This document shows positions 18,173 to 27,710 of a stretch of DNA of 64,000 nucleotides, in pieces. Position numbers and translations under genes: made by a program. Each line of letters begins with the position of its first letter. The stretch's first letter is position 1. The stretch covers positions 992,001-1,056,000 of the forward strand of contig NZ_CP110535.1 in assembly GCF_026104355.1 (NCBI RefSeq), given 5' to 3'. The notes beneath the pieces are model-generated. The model searched no databases. It was not told the origin of the DNA and worked only from the letters and a program-made list of their open reading frames with translations. Source of the DNA: Halomonas sp. BDJS001 (GTDB taxonomy: Bacteria > Pseudomonadota > Gammaproteobacteria > Pseudomonadales > Halomonadaceae).

Positions 18173-19831
18173 ATGGAGCTGTTGAGGATTGTATGGCGTG
18201 ATTATCGTTGGCCGTTTGTGGCCGTAGTACTGCTTAGCCTGACAAGCGCTGGCTTGGGCATCGGTGTTATCGCCTTTATCAATCAACGGTTGCTGGGCAC
18301 CTTCACCGACCCCTGGCGTATCCTGCCCGAATTCCTGGGGCTGATCGCGCTGCTACTGGTCATTACCCTGACATCACAGTTGGCGCTGACCACGCTGGGT
18401 CACCATTTCGTCTACCGGCTGCGGGGGCAGTTGATCAAACGAATTCTGGATACCGATATCGAACGCGCTGAACAGATTGGCAGTGCGCGTTTGCTGGCGA
18501 GTCTCTCCACCGATGTGAGTTCAGTGACCGTTGCTTTTATACGCTTGCCGGAACTGGTGCAGGGTGGGGTGCTGACGATAGGCGCTACCCTTTATCTGGC
18601 GTGGCTTTCGCCTGCCATGTTGGGCGTCACCGCGCTCTGGGTAATCGTGACGGTGTTGATTGGCATGCGTTTGGTGGCTCGGGTCTATGGGCATATGGCC
18701 AAGCTGCGCGAAATACAGGATCGTCTTTACGCGGATTACCAGTCGGTGATCGAGGGGCGCAAGGAGCTGGCGCTCAACCGTGACCGAGCCGAATGGCTGT
18801 ATCGTGATGTCTACACGCCTAACGCAAAGGAGTGTCGGCGTCATTTTATTCTTGGCGATACCTACCATCTCAGCGCGGTGAACTGGTTCAATATTATGAT
18901 GCTGGGAGCCATCGGCGTAGCGTTCTTTTTGGCCAACGGCCTGGGCTGGGCATCCGTACAGGTAGCCACGACTTTCTCACTCACGCTGCTGTTTCTGCGT
19001 GCGCCGCTGATGCAGGCGATAGGGGCCTTTCCGACGCTGATTAATGCCCGGGTGGCATTCGAAAAGATCAGCAGTTTAGACCTGGCCGAACACCGTGAAG
19101 CGTTCGGCCACTCTGCGCTGCGCCACGACTGGCAGGAACTAACCCTGGAGCAGGTCAGTTATCGCTACCCGGATGAGGAGGCTCGATCAGGCTTTGCCAT
19201 CGGCCCTATCGACCTGACCTTGAAGCGCGGCGAGGTAGTGTTTCTGATCGGCGGTAACGGCAGTGGCAAATCCACCTTGGCGAGACTGCTGACCGGGCTC
19301 TACCAGCCCCAAAGCGGCTGTGTACGAGTCGATGGCATGCCGCTGCGGGAAGAGGACTGGACACGCTATCGCCAGCACTTCTCCGCCATTTACACCGATC
19401 TGCATCTTTTTGATCGTTTGATGGGCCCTGCGGGCGAGTCACCGGACTCGGGGCTGGTGGAGGAGTGGCTTGCCGCGCTGGGCATGCGCAGCAAGCTCGA
19501 CTTCGACGGCGATCGCATCACCAACGTCAACCTCTCCCAGGGCCAGCGCAAACGCCTGGCGATGCTGCTGGCGGTCGCTGAACAGCGCGACCTACTGCTG
19601 CTTGACGAATGGGCCGCCGATCAAGACCCGCAGTTCCGCCGGGTCTTTTACCGCGAGCTCTTGCCGCAGTTGCGAGCGCTGGGCAAGACGCTGGTGGTGA
19701 TCAGCCACGATGACCACTACTTCGACCAGGCCGACCGGCTGCTGGAAATGCGTGGCGGGCAGCTGGTGGAGCTCACCGGTGAGCAGCGGGAGGCGGCCAG
19801 CCGCGATGCGGTGGCGAGGGTGAGTGGGTAA
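18173..19831 (+). CDS. SyrD/PvdE-type cyclic peptide ABC exporter (2)
   Basis: About 552 residues with the same architecture as the exporter at 12758: N-terminal membrane domain, Walker [10 protein letters not shown], signature LSQGQRKR, and Walker [12 protein letters not shown]. The two proteins are clear paralogues, but diverged throughout the membrane domain, so they are not a recent copy. The start ATG at 18173 is preceded by CAGGGAG at 8 bases; a GTG at 18167 is too close to that site. It follows fhuB by 52 bases in the same direction and is probably cotranscribed. It could export the siderophore, recycle it, or form a heterodimer with the first exporter. Confidence 0.9.
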   Translation: MELLRIVWRDYRWPFVAVVLLSLTSAGLGIGVIAFINQRLLGTFTDPWRILPEFLGLIALLLVITLTSQLALTTLGHHFVYRLRGQLIKRILDTDIERAEQIGSARLLASLSTDVSSVTVAFIRLPELVQGGVLTIGATLYLAWLSPAMLGVTALWVIVTVLIGMRLVARVYGHMAKLREIQDRLYADYQSVIEGRKELALNRDRAEWLYRDVYTPNAKECRRHFILGDTYHLSAVNWFNIMMLGAIGVAFFLANGLGWASVQVATTFSLTLLFLRAPLMQAIGAFPTLINARVAFEKISSLDLAEHREAFGHSALRHDWQELTLEQVSYRYPDEEARSGFAIGPIDLTLKRGEVVFLIGGNGSGKSTLARLLTGLYQPQSGCVRVDGMPLREEDWTRYRQHFSAIYTDLHLFDRLMGPAGESPDSGLVEEWLAALGMRSKLDFDGDRITNVNLSQGQRKRLAMLLAVAEQRDLLLLDEWAADQDPQFRRVFYRELLPQLRALGKTLVVISHDDHYFDQADRLLEMRGGQLVELTGEQREAASRDAVARVSG

Positions 19832-20071
19832 ATGATTAACTATAGTGTTGTGGCATAGTCAGTTGTGAGACCTTTGCTTCAGCGGTGAGCTCGTTGAGAG
19901 AACACAACAGAGTAATTACCGATCTTAGCATTCGACACTATTTTTCAAATTTTAGTCATAAGAAAAACTAATACCCCATTAGCAGGATGATTTTTAGTTA
20001 TCCTGGCCGCCCGTTATCTTAGTGCCACGATTGATCAACACGACGGTTATCCTGACACTGGGAGCTAAGCA

Positions 20072-20677
20072 ATGTGGGAAAGTTATATCACCGGACTGGT
20101 GGTGTGCGGCGGCATTATCATGGCAATTGGCGCGCAGAACGCCTACATTCTGGGGCTGGCTATTCGCCGGGAGTATCATTGGTGGTCGGCGGGCCTTTGC
20201 ATAAGCGCGGATATTATTCTGCTCACGGCGGGTATGTTTGGTGTGAGCGCCTTCCTGCTGACGATGCCCAGCGCTATGGAAGTCATGCGTTGGGTGGGCG
20301 TGGTGTTTTTAAGCTGGCTGGCGGCGCAGGCGTTGTTTAGAGCCGTTAGCGGGCGGCAGGGGTTAAGCGCTGAAGCGGGCAAGGCGCGTAGTTTAACCAA
20401 AGTGATTTTGGCCACCCTTGCCGTCACCGTGCTCAATCCTCAGGTGTATCTGGATACGCTGCTGCTGATACCCGCCATTGGCGCCCAGCAGGAGAGCGCC
20501 AGTGTGTTTGTGGCAGGGGCTTCTACCGCGTCCATTCTTTGGTTTAGCCTGCTGGCCTGGGGGGGCGCCGCGCTCTCGCCTTGGCTTTCAAAACCTATCG
20601 CGTGGCGCACTATCGATGGCCTGATTGGCTTGATGATGGCGGGCATCTCCATTCATCTCGCCTTTAATGCCGGCTGA
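20072..20677 (+). CDS. LysE/ArgO-family amino acid exporter
   Basis: 201 residues with about six membrane helices. The family marks are IMAIGAQNAYILGLAIRR in helix 1 and VTVLNPQVYLDTLLLIP in the middle, both typical of the LysE/ArgO group that exports basic amino acids. GGAG stands 7 bases before the ATG. The preceding 240 bases (19832-20071) are AT-rich and contain no gene; no regulator site was recognised there. The gene's last bases form the left copy of a 26-bp repeat that flanks the following uronate block. In the uninterrupted arrangement it would have converged on the threonine aldolase gene. Confidence 0.88.
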   Translation: MWESYITGLVVCGGIIMAIGAQNAYILGLAIRREYHWWSAGLCISADIILLTAGMFGVSAFLLTMPSAMEVMRWVGVVFLSWLAAQALFRAVSGRQGLSAEAGKARSLTKVILATLAVTVLNPQVYLDTLLLIPAIGAQQESASVFVAGASTASILWFSLLAWGGAALSPWLSKPIAWRTIDGLIGLMMAGISIHLAFNAG

Positions 20678-20681
20678 AATA
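20656..20681. repeat. Left 26-bp direct repeat flanking uronate block
   Basis: Exactly the same 26 bases occur at 31542-31567. This copy covers the LysE stop codon and the end of a decayed ltaE reading frame. The interval between the copies is about 10.86 kb. Confidence 0.9.
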
Positions 20682-20720
20682 GCTCTCTATTACCGCGACG
20701 GTCGTATCGAGACGCGCATC
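20664..20720 (-). pseudogene. Decayed 3' end of an L-threonine aldolase gene
   Basis: On the minus strand this reads DARLDTTVAVIESYFSRH followed by a stop. The intact aldolase at 31550 ends [18 protein letters not shown], so 11 of 18 residues match and the stop is at the same place. A stop codon two codons upstream and the uronate isomerase end 12 bases away show that only this scrap remains. Confidence 0.75.
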
Positions 20721-20731
20721 TTCTTAGGCCT

Positions 20732-22141
20732 TTACTCAGTGAACCAGCGGCGGGCGTTGTGGTAACAGATATCCGCAATGATCTCATCAAGCAGTTTGTG
20801 ATCATTCGGTGCAAGTCCATCAGTCACCCAACGCCCGACGATACGGCAAAGCAGCCTTCTGAAATACTCATGCCGGGGAAAGGACAAAAAGGAGCGGCTG
20901 TCCGTTAGCATGCCGGTGAAGGTAGACAACAGGCCCATTTGCGCCAAATGGTTCATCTGATTTTCCATGCCGTCAAGTTGGTCATTGAACCACCATGCAG
21001 TCCCCGCCTGTACCTTGCCTGCTATGCCACCGCTTTGAAAGTTACCCGCCGTGGTGACGATGATGGGGTTTTTACTGGGATCCAGTGCATAAAGGATGGT
21101 GCGCGGCAGCTCGTTGGTGCTATCCATGCGATCCAGCAATTTGTTTAGCGGCTCGGCGATGGGCTTATCTTGAATGGAATCAGCCCCTGAGTCGCTGCCA
21201 GCTGAGCGGAATATTTGCGTACTGTTATTGCGCAGCGGCCCGATGTGCAACTGCATAACAAGGTCTGCCCGGGAGTATGCGCGGCCTAGTTCTACCAAGA
21301 CGGCCATACGGAAGCTCTCGGCTTCGTTTGGCGCTAAGGCTTTACCCTGGCGGCCTTTTTCCAAAATGGCATCAAGTTGGCTAGCGCTTAGCTCATCGGC
21401 CTGTTCTAGCTGCCCAATACCGTGGTCAGCGGCACGGCAGCCGTTGGCAATGAAGTACTCCAAGCGATCCTGGAGTGCGCTGACCAGTTGCTCGAAAGTG
21501 TTGATGGACTGTCCGGTCAGACTCTCCAGTTTTTCGATGTAGGCACTGAACCCTGCGCCTTCGATGGCCAGCGCGCGATCCGGGCGAAACGTAGGCACCA
21601 TGGTAAGCCCATCTTTGTGCGGCGAGGCAGCAAACGCTTGGTGATGCTCAAGGCTGTCGAGCGGGTCATCGGTGGTACCAATGAGTTCGACCTTCATTTT
21701 CCTTAGCAAGCCCTGGGCGCGGAACTCAGGCTGGCTCAGCATTGCTTGCGTGGTTTGCCAAATCTCCTCTGCGCTGTCGCCGTTGATCAACTTGCCCTCA
21801 TCACCAAAGTAGCGCCACAGTTCGAGGTGACTCCAGTGGTGCATAGGGTTGCCAATTGCCTTGGGCAGAATCTGGGCAAACGCCAGAAACTTCTCTTTGT
21901 CTGTTGCGCTACCGGTAATGTGAGATTCAGGGACGCCCGCCCAGCGCATGACACGCCACTTGTAATGGTCATGACTCAGCCATAGATCGCCCAGGTTGTC
22001 CCAGCTGCGATTGTTAGCCACTTCTTCGGGCGGAAGATGGTTGTGGTAGTCAATAATCGGCAAGTCCGCGGCCACATCATGGTAGAGGCGACGTGCTGTT
22101 TCTGTATCCAGCAAGAAATCAGTGTGTAGGTAGTTATTCAT
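20732..22141 (-). CDS. uxaC: Uronate isomerase
   Basis: 469 residues, the usual UxaC length (EC 5.3.1.12). It isomerises D-glucuronate to D-fructuronate and D-galacturonate to D-tagaturonate. The metal-dependent amidohydrolase fold is shown by IDYHNHLPPEE near residue 30, by HHWSHLELWRYFG near 100, by LHIGPLRNNSTQIF near 300 and by ARRW at the end. It is the last gene of a minus-strand series that begins with the TRAP membrane genes, 74 bases after the GH31 gene. Uronate released by the beta-glucuronidase of this block would enter metabolism here. Confidence 0.96.
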   Translation of the reverse strand: MNNYLHTDFLLDTETARRLYHDVAADLPIIDYHNHLPPEEVANNRSWDNLGDLWLSHDHYKWRVMRWAGVPESHITGSATDKEKFLAFAQILPKAIGNPMHHWSHLELWRYFGDEGKLINGDSAEEIWQTTQAMLSQPEFRAQGLLRKMKVELIGTTDDPLDSLEHHQAFAASPHKDGLTMVPTFRPDRALAIEGAGFSAYIEKLESLTGQSINTFEQLVSALQDRLEYFIANGCRAADHGIGQLEQADELSASQLDAILEKGRQGKALAPNEAESFRMAVLVELGRAYSRADLVMQLHIGPLRNNSTQIFRSAGSDSGADSIQDKPIAEPLNKLLDRMDSTNELPRTILYALDPSKNPIIVTTAGNFQSGGIAGKVQAGTAWWFNDQLDGMENQMNHLAQMGLLSTFTGMLTDSRSFLSFPRHEYFRRLLCRIVGRWVTDGLAPNDHKLLDEIIADICYHNARRWFTE

Positions 22142-22215
22142 AGAAAAGCCTTCTGGTTTAACGTTTCAGCGATAGCGGCTCGTGCAAAAGCGCCAAAGTA
22201 ATGTGTTATCACTGC

Positions 22216-24591
22216 TCACGACGCTTCTCCCACGGTGATGAGCCCGCCATGCTCTATAACGCGACCACCGTAGTTCAAGGGGCGATTTTCTCCTGCCGGT
22301 AGCACTATCTTGAGCTGTGGAAAAGGAACAGGCATATCGCCAGTATGGCTGATTTGCAGTCCCAAGCTATGCTCATTGCCGGTAAGCAGCAAAGTAGTGA
22401 TGCAGTGCGGGCCATCTTTGGACTCGCCGTCATCATCGTAAATCAGTGAGGTGCAGGAAAACGATCCAGGCTGGGGAAACAGTGCCAAGGTTCGGCCAAC
22501 TTGCGCCTCCGGCGTTGCTTTCATGGCTTCATTAGCAAGCGGTAGTATTGATCCAGCCTTTACAAACAGCGGCATATCCGCCAATGAAACTGGCTTCTCG
22601 AACCAGGTTCCAGGGGCATGCAGTTGGCCTGTCCAGTAGTCCCACCAGCCTGCATGGTTGTCGGGCAGATAGATGCGCCGCTTATCTGCACCTTGCTCCA
22701 CCACAGACGCTACAAGTAGGTCTCGACCTAGAAGGAAATCGTCGGTGTCTGCATAGGTCTGTGCGTCATTCTCATGGTCGAGAAAGGTGGGCCTTAGCAT
22801 GGGTTCGTGGTTGTTGACCGCCTGCCAAAGGCAGGTATAAAAATAAGGCAACAAGCGGTAGCGAAACTGGATAGCAGCACGGATGCCTTCGGCAGCGCTG
22901 GGGTGCGTCCAAGGCTCGGTCACAGAGCCATCGTTGTTCCAACTGTGAATGGAGAACCGGGGATGAAATATGCCGTTCTGAACCCAGCGGAGTAAAAGCT
23001 CCGGGCCAGGCTGGGGGCCAGCAAACCCGCCTACATCATGCCCAATGTTGTAAATGCCCGACAGCGACAGGCCCAGCCCCATGCGGATATTCCAGCGCAA
23101 GCTCTCCCAACTGGTTTTGTTGTCTCCCGTCCAGGTCTGGGCAAACTGTTGCAGGCCAGCACAGCCTGACCGGGTCACTACGTAGGGGCGCTTTTGTGGC
23201 GCGTGTTGAGACTGCGCTTCCCAAGAGGCATGAACCATTAACAGCGAATGCAAAGGCCGTATCAGCCCCACTTCGATCTCTTCACCAAAGCCAACGCAAC
23301 GGGCACCATGATCCCACACTTCAAATTCGTTGTTATCATTCCAGGTGGAAGTGATGCCGAGGTTCAGCAGTTGTTGCGTGACGTTCTCTTTCCACCAGCT
23401 GAGCGTGTCGGGGTTGGTGAAATCAAGGTGAGAACCTTCATCGTCCCAGAAGCTGGAAAGCTCCGGCGTGTCGGATTCACTGTCTTGGATAAATAATTTA
23501 TTGTTTGCCACTTCTGCGTAGCGCGGGTGGTTCCTTAACAAGCAGGGCTTGATGTTGGCGATCAATCGCACCCCGGCATCATTAAAGGCTTTGGTCAATG
23601 CGGCGGGGTCAGGAACTTTGTCGTTATTCCAATGAAATACATAACGCTTATCTTCAATGGAGGTGTAACCCGACGAAAGATGAAAGCTGTCGCAGGGGAT
23701 CGCCTCGTTCTCCAGCTTGCGCAAAAAGCCGATGAGCTGATCCTGAGCGTCGGGTGCATCCGTATAGGCCATGGTTGAACCGGAATAGCCCAGCGACCAG
23801 CGCGGCGGAAATGCCATCCCCCCGGTTAATGCCAACTGGCTCTTCACCAGGTCTAGAAGCTGTGGAGACCAGCGGAAATAGTAATCCAGGTCGCCATCAT
23901 CGGCGGTAAAGGAGCGATAAGGGGCGTGGTAGTTATCGAGCTCCTGCCCTATGTTCAACACACAGGTGTTCAAGGTGTCGTAGAAGAGACTAAAACTGCC
24001 GGTGGACGCGGTTTGGGTCAGGGTGAACGGCAGATGTTTATACAGCGGATCGGTGCACTCTGCGTCATATCCCATGGCGTCTAAACTGCGCATTTCGAAA
24101 CGCCGCCCTGTCCGTTCCAACAGCCCGGCTTTTTCGCCCAAGCCATAAACCCGCTCATTGGGGTGTCGGCGTAAATAGTGGGCATGGGCATGGTTTTTAA
24201 CGCCCAACATATAAGCGCCGGTGGGTCTGTCTTCAGTTAAATATTTCCAGCTCTCATCCACAAAGGCTTCCCACCTAAACTGCAGCGGCTGGGAGACGGT
24301 GAGCCGTAAGGCACTGGTCTCGATCTGCAGCTGTCCATCCAACCACCCAAGCTTGTACGGGGGACAACTGAACCCCGTCAGCGAATCACTTGAGCGGCCC
24401 TTTGGTAAGGTGTTGCCATCCGGGTTTACCGTCCATGAGCGGTTAAGACGCCATGCACCATCCTTTAGCAGCCGCACTCGAAACAATGTGTTGTCGAGAA
24501 TGTTGATGCAGATTAAATGTCTATCGTGCACTCTCAGTTGCACTGTGGTGTCGTCGTGGTGCTCCAGGCGCCAGTCTTTTAAGGTTTTCAT
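22216..24591 (-). CDS. Glycoside hydrolase family 31 (alpha-glucosidase/alpha-xylosidase type)
   Basis: 791 residues, the usual GH31 length. The N-terminal beta-sandwich contains YGLGEKAGLLERTGRRFEM. The catalytic barrel carries the nucleophile in TSTWNDNNEFEVWD and the acid/base in TWTGDNKTSWESLRW. It cleaves alpha-linked sugars with retention. No signal peptide is visible, so it should act on an imported oligosaccharide in the cytoplasm. It lies between the TRAP permease genes and uxaC in one operon. The natural substrate may therefore be an alpha-glycosylated uronide, though alpha-glucosidase or alpha-xylosidase activity cannot be told apart by sequence here. Confidence 0.9.
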   Translation of the reverse strand: MKTLKDWRLEHHDDTTVQLRVHDRHLICINILDNTLFRVRLLKDGAWRLNRSWTVNPDGNTLPKGRSSDSLTGFSCPPYKLGWLDGQLQIETSALRLTVSQPLQFRWEAFVDESWKYLTEDRPTGAYMLGVKNHAHAHYLRRHPNERVYGLGEKAGLLERTGRRFEMRSLDAMGYDAECTDPLYKHLPFTLTQTASTGSFSLFYDTLNTCVLNIGQELDNYHAPYRSFTADDGDLDYYFRWSPQLLDLVKSQLALTGGMAFPPRWSLGYSGSTMAYTDAPDAQDQLIGFLRKLENEAIPCDSFHLSSGYTSIEDKRYVFHWNNDKVPDPAALTKAFNDAGVRLIANIKPCLLRNHPRYAEVANNKLFIQDSESDTPELSSFWDDEGSHLDFTNPDTLSWWKENVTQQLLNLGITSTWNDNNEFEVWDHGARCVGFGEEIEVGLIRPLHSLLMVHASWEAQSQHAPQKRPYVVTRSGCAGLQQFAQTWTGDNKTSWESLRWNIRMGLGLSLSGIYNIGHDVGGFAGPQPGPELLLRWVQNGIFHPRFSIHSWNNDGSVTEPWTHPSAAEGIRAAIQFRYRLLPYFYTCLWQAVNNHEPMLRPTFLDHENDAQTYADTDDFLLGRDLLVASVVEQGADKRRIYLPDNHAGWWDYWTGQLHAPGTWFEKPVSLADMPLFVKAGSILPLANEAMKATPEAQVGRTLALFPQPGSFSCTSLIYDDDGESKDGPHCITTLLLTGNEHSLGLQISHTGDMPVPFPQLKIVLPAGENRPLNYGGRVIEHGGLITVGEAS

Positions 24592-24652
24592 TGTTTATCC
24601 TTTGATTCCTGAATTCAGGATTGAACGGTGGTCATCACCTGGAACCAACCCG

Positions 24653-25951
24653 TTAATAACCTAAAATAAGCTGGGGCAAAAATAAGCTGATTTGTGGAAC
24701 GAAGGTCACCAGTAGAACAATGGCTATCAAGACTAAATAGAATGGCAGGATGGGCTTCATCACTTGACCAATACTCACTCCACTGATAGAGCAGCCGACA
24801 AACAGTGCTGAGCCCACTGGCGGGGTACAAATGCCGACGCAGAGATTGATCGTCATGATGATGCCGAAGTGAACCGGGTCTATACCGATATCCTGCATCA
24901 CTGGCATAAGGATAGGGGTGAAGATAAGCAGTGCCGGTGTCATATCCATAAAGGTACCAATCACCAGCAGCACAGCGGTAATGCACAGCAGAATGATGAC
25001 CGGATTATCGGATATACCAATCATAAAAGAAGAGATCGTTAAAGGTATGTCTCCGAACGACATGGCGCGGGACATGGCAATGGAACAGCCGATTAAAAAC
25101 AATACGATAGACGTTGTGACGACCGAGTCGATAAAGATCTTGGGAAGATCCGTTACCCCTATTTCTCTGTACCAGCATAAAGATAGGAACAGTGAATAAG
25201 CAACGGCGATCGCCGAGGCTTCGGTCGCCGTAAAGACGCCACTAATAATCCCGCCAATCACCACCACAATAAGGCCTAAAGGCAATAACGCCCGGCGTAC
25301 TGCTGATTTAACTTCAGCAAGGGAGGGTTTCTCCGCGACGGGGTAGCCCTTTCTTTTAGCTATGATCCCTGCCACCACCATCAGGGATAAGCCCATGATG
25401 ATGCCGGGGATATAACCCGCCAAAAAAAGCGCGGCTATCGACGTGCCGCCAGTAATCAGCGAGTAAACAATGAGTGTTGTGCTGGGAGGAATCAACAGAC
25501 CCGTAGGACAAGAGGTGACGTTAACGGCTGTCGAAAAAGCAGGATCATAACCCTCCCGCTTCTGGATGGGCGCCATCACGCCCCCAACGGCCGCCGCCGA
25601 CGCAACGGCTGAGCCGGATAAAGCGCCGAACAGCATATTGGAAATGATATTGACGTGGGCAAGCGAGCCGGGGAGTCTTCCGGCAAGCACTTTTGCTAAA
25701 TCGATCAGGCGAAGTGCGATGCCGCCTCGATTCATGATGTTGCCAGCCAGAATGAAGAAGGGGATGGCGATTAACGTAAAGCTATCAAGCCCCGACGCTA
25801 TTTGCTGGGCAACAATGCTGAGGGATTGGTCGACGCTCATGAATAGCAGGAAGGTGAGTGTCGCAGATACGCCAATCGCGAACGCAATGGGTATACCTAA
25901 GACCATTAAAAGCGCGAACGACCCAAAAAGCACCAGAACGGTTATGTTCAT
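24653..25951 (-). CDS. TRAP transporter large membrane subunit (DctM type)
   Basis: 432 residues with about twelve membrane helices. The conserved DctM stretches include FFILAGNIMNRGGIALRL near residue 60 and SGSAVASAAAVGGVMAPIQ near 110. With the small subunit immediately upstream it forms the sodium-driven permease that accepts substrate from the DctP-type protein encoded divergently at 26704. The start is one base after the stop of the small subunit gene, so translation is tightly coupled. The context (uxaC, uxuA, beta-glucuronidase) points to hexuronate or an oligouronide as substrate. Confidence 0.94.
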   Translation of the reverse strand: MNITVLVLFGSFALLMVLGIPIAFAIGVSATLTFLLFMSVDQSLSIVAQQIASGLDSFTLIAIPFFILAGNIMNRGGIALRLIDLAKVLAGRLPGSLAHVNIISNMLFGALSGSAVASAAAVGGVMAPIQKREGYDPAFSTAVNVTSCPTGLLIPPSTTLIVYSLITGGTSIAALFLAGYIPGIIMGLSLMVVAGIIAKRKGYPVAEKPSLAEVKSAVRRALLPLGLIVVVIGGIISGVFTATEASAIAVAYSLFLSLCWYREIGVTDLPKIFIDSVVTTSIVLFLIGCSIAMSRAMSFGDIPLTISSFMIGISDNPVIILLCITAVLLVIGTFMDMTPALLIFTPILMPVMQDIGIDPVHFGIIMTINLCVGICTPPVGSALFVGCSISGVSIGQVMKPILPFYLVLIAIVLLVTFVPQISLFLPQLILGY

Positions 25952-25952
25952 A

Positions 25953-26477
25953 TCAATCTCTCTCTTGTGGGGCAGGTGCTTGTTGCGGGTCGATGGTGAA
26001 GCCGCCCTCCGACTTGGGGTTAAGCCAAACCCGGCCTAAAAAGATAAAACAGTAAAAAATGATGATTAGCCCGGAAGCTGGAATGGGGCCATATACATAG
26101 CCCATGGGGAGTCTCAACGTGGGGGTGATTTGGCCTGATGCCAGCGTTCGGGAGACCATCTGCCAACCGCCCCACACCATTACAAAGAAGGCAAAGCCAG
26201 CCACGATTAACAGTATGAGTGTATTAAGTAACTGACGTGAGCGGCCGTTTAAGGTAAGAGGCAATATGTCGATGGCGAGATGTCGAGCTTGGCCAAAGGT
26301 GTAAGCACCTCCAAGTAGCGCTAACCACATGAACAACAAGCGTGCGATTTCACTGGTCGCTGTGCTTGGGGTGCCTAATAAGTACCGGGATAACACTTGC
26401 CACGTCACACTGACGACGATGATCAATAGTATTAAAAACACAGACGTGCCAAGCACATAGTCCATTGCGCGTTTCAT
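25953..26477 (-). CDS. TRAP transporter small membrane subunit (DctQ type)
   Basis: 174 residues with four membrane helices. The family motif region 'TSEIARLLFMWLALLGGAY' is near residue 40, followed by RHLAIDILP. It partners the DctM-type protein encoded next. It is the first gene of the minus-strand uronate operon. Its start faces the binding-protein gene across a 226-base divergent promoter region that carries a long perfect palindrome. Confidence 0.92.
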   Translation of the reverse strand: MKRAMDYVLGTSVFLILLIIVVSVTWQVLSRYLLGTPSTATSEIARLLFMWLALLGGAYTFGQARHLAIDILPLTLNGRSRQLLNTLILLIVAGFAFFVMVWGGWQMVSRTLASGQITPTLRLPMGYVYGPIPASGLIIIFYCFIFLGRVWLNPKSEGGFTIDPQQAPAPQERD

Positions 26478-26566
26478 ACGTAAGACCTCTGGTTTTATTT
26501 TTGTGTAGTGGTGACTAGCTACTTACTCCCTAGTCATTATGCAGAGCGTCGCTTCTACTCTAAAAG

Positions 26567-26597
26567 ATGTCAACCAATTTGTCTTATTGGTTGACAT
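26567..26597. promoter_or_regulatory. 31-bp palindrome in divergent uronate promoter
   Basis: A perfect inverted repeat with arms ATGTCAACCAAT and ATTGGTTGACAT and a 7-base centre. It lies between the dctQ-type gene (start 26477) and the dctP-type gene (start 26704). It is a good candidate operator for the GntR-family regulator encoded at 29546. The ATTGGT half-sites recall UxuR/ExuR operators, but in inverted order. Confidence 0.65.
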
Positions 26598-26703
26598 GAT
26601 ATGGTCGGTAAGCCATCTTGCATCTGTTACCTAGAAAGTGAGTGCCTCGATGACAATCGGCTTTCACGATAACAATCACAACAACAAGCAGGAGAAACAG
26701 CTG

Positions 26704-27687
26704 ATGACAACAAAAGCCTTGCGGCATACGGCTCTAATCAGTGCGGCGCTGTTCATGTCAGCGGCCTCAGCTCAAGCCCAGACACTTCGGCTGAACCACA
26801 ATAATCCTGAGGATCATCCTACTCATGTCAGCATGCAGTACATGAGCGAGCGTCTTTCAGAGCTCACCGATGGTGAGCTGAATATCCGTATTTATGCCAA
26901 CGCACAGCTTGGCTCGCAGCGTGAATCCATGGAGTTGGTGCAAAACTGTACATTGGATATGGCGCGCAGCAATACCGCCGAGCTGGAAGCGTTCGAGCCA
27001 ATGTACAGCGCCATGAATTTACCTTTCATTTTTGAAAGTGAAGAGCATTTTGAACAGGTCATTAACGGAGATATTGGCCAAGATATTCTTAACGCCTCAC
27101 GTGATAAAGGATTCATAGGGGTTGCCTTTTTAACCGAGGGAGCTCGCTCCTTTTATGGTGATCGGGCTATTCACTCGCCGTCAGACCTGGAAGGTCTGAA
27201 CGTGCGTGTGCAGCCGAGCCCATCTGCTATCAGAATGGTGGAGTTGCTGGGAGGTAGCCCGACTCCCATTGACTGGGGGGAACTCTACAGCGCGCTGCAG
27301 CAGGGGGTGGTCGAGATGGCAGAAAACAACCCAACGGCCCTGACTAACGCACGTCATGGTGAGGTAGTCAGCCATTTTTCGCTTGATGAACATACCATCA
27401 TTCCTTCTGTGGTCGTCATCTCCAGCTGCGCCTGGGATCGTATGTCGGAGGATCAGCAAGCGGCGATGAGACAGGCGGCATCAGAAGCTCAGGCGTTCCA
27501 TTCCGAGTCCTGGAATAAAGCGGCAATGGCAGCATTGGAAACCGCTGAGACTGAGATGGGGGTTGAGATTAATGAAGTAGATAAAGCGCCCTTTATTGAA
27601 GCGGTCATGCCTATGCACGATGAAGTGGCTAACCAATCTGCTGAATTGGCCGACCTAATCAGCCGTATCAAGGCAGAGGCTATCTAA
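26704..27687 (+). CDS. TRAP transporter substrate-binding protein (DctP type)
   Basis: 327 residues. The signal peptide ends in SAASAQAQ, followed by a DctP-family mature protein with the conserved LEGLNVRVQPSPSAIRMVE and GSPTPIDWGELYSALQQG stretches. The Arg in 'NVRVQ' is the residue that normally holds the substrate carboxylate. The start is the ATG at 26704, with GGAG 9 bases upstream; an upstream in-frame GTG would put 22 non-hydrophobic residues before the signal peptide. It captures hexuronate, or a related carboxylated sugar, in the periplasm for the TRAP permease encoded divergently. Confidence 0.94.
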   Translation: MTTKALRHTALISAALFMSAASAQAQTLRLNHNNPEDHPTHVSMQYMSERLSELTDGELNIRIYANAQLGSQRESMELVQNCTLDMARSNTAELEAFEPMYSAMNLPFIFESEEHFEQVINGDIGQDILNASRDKGFIGVAFLTEGARSFYGDRAIHSPSDLEGLNVRVQPSPSAIRMVELLGGSPTPIDWGELYSALQQGVVEMAENNPTALTNARHGEVVSHFSLDEHTIIPSVVVISSCAWDRMSEDQQAAMRQAASEAQAFHSESWNKAAMAALETAETEMGVEINEVDKAPFIEAVMPMHDEVANQSAELADLISRIKAEAI

Positions 27688-27710
27688 AACCGCTGCAGGG
27701 GAGGTGGGCG

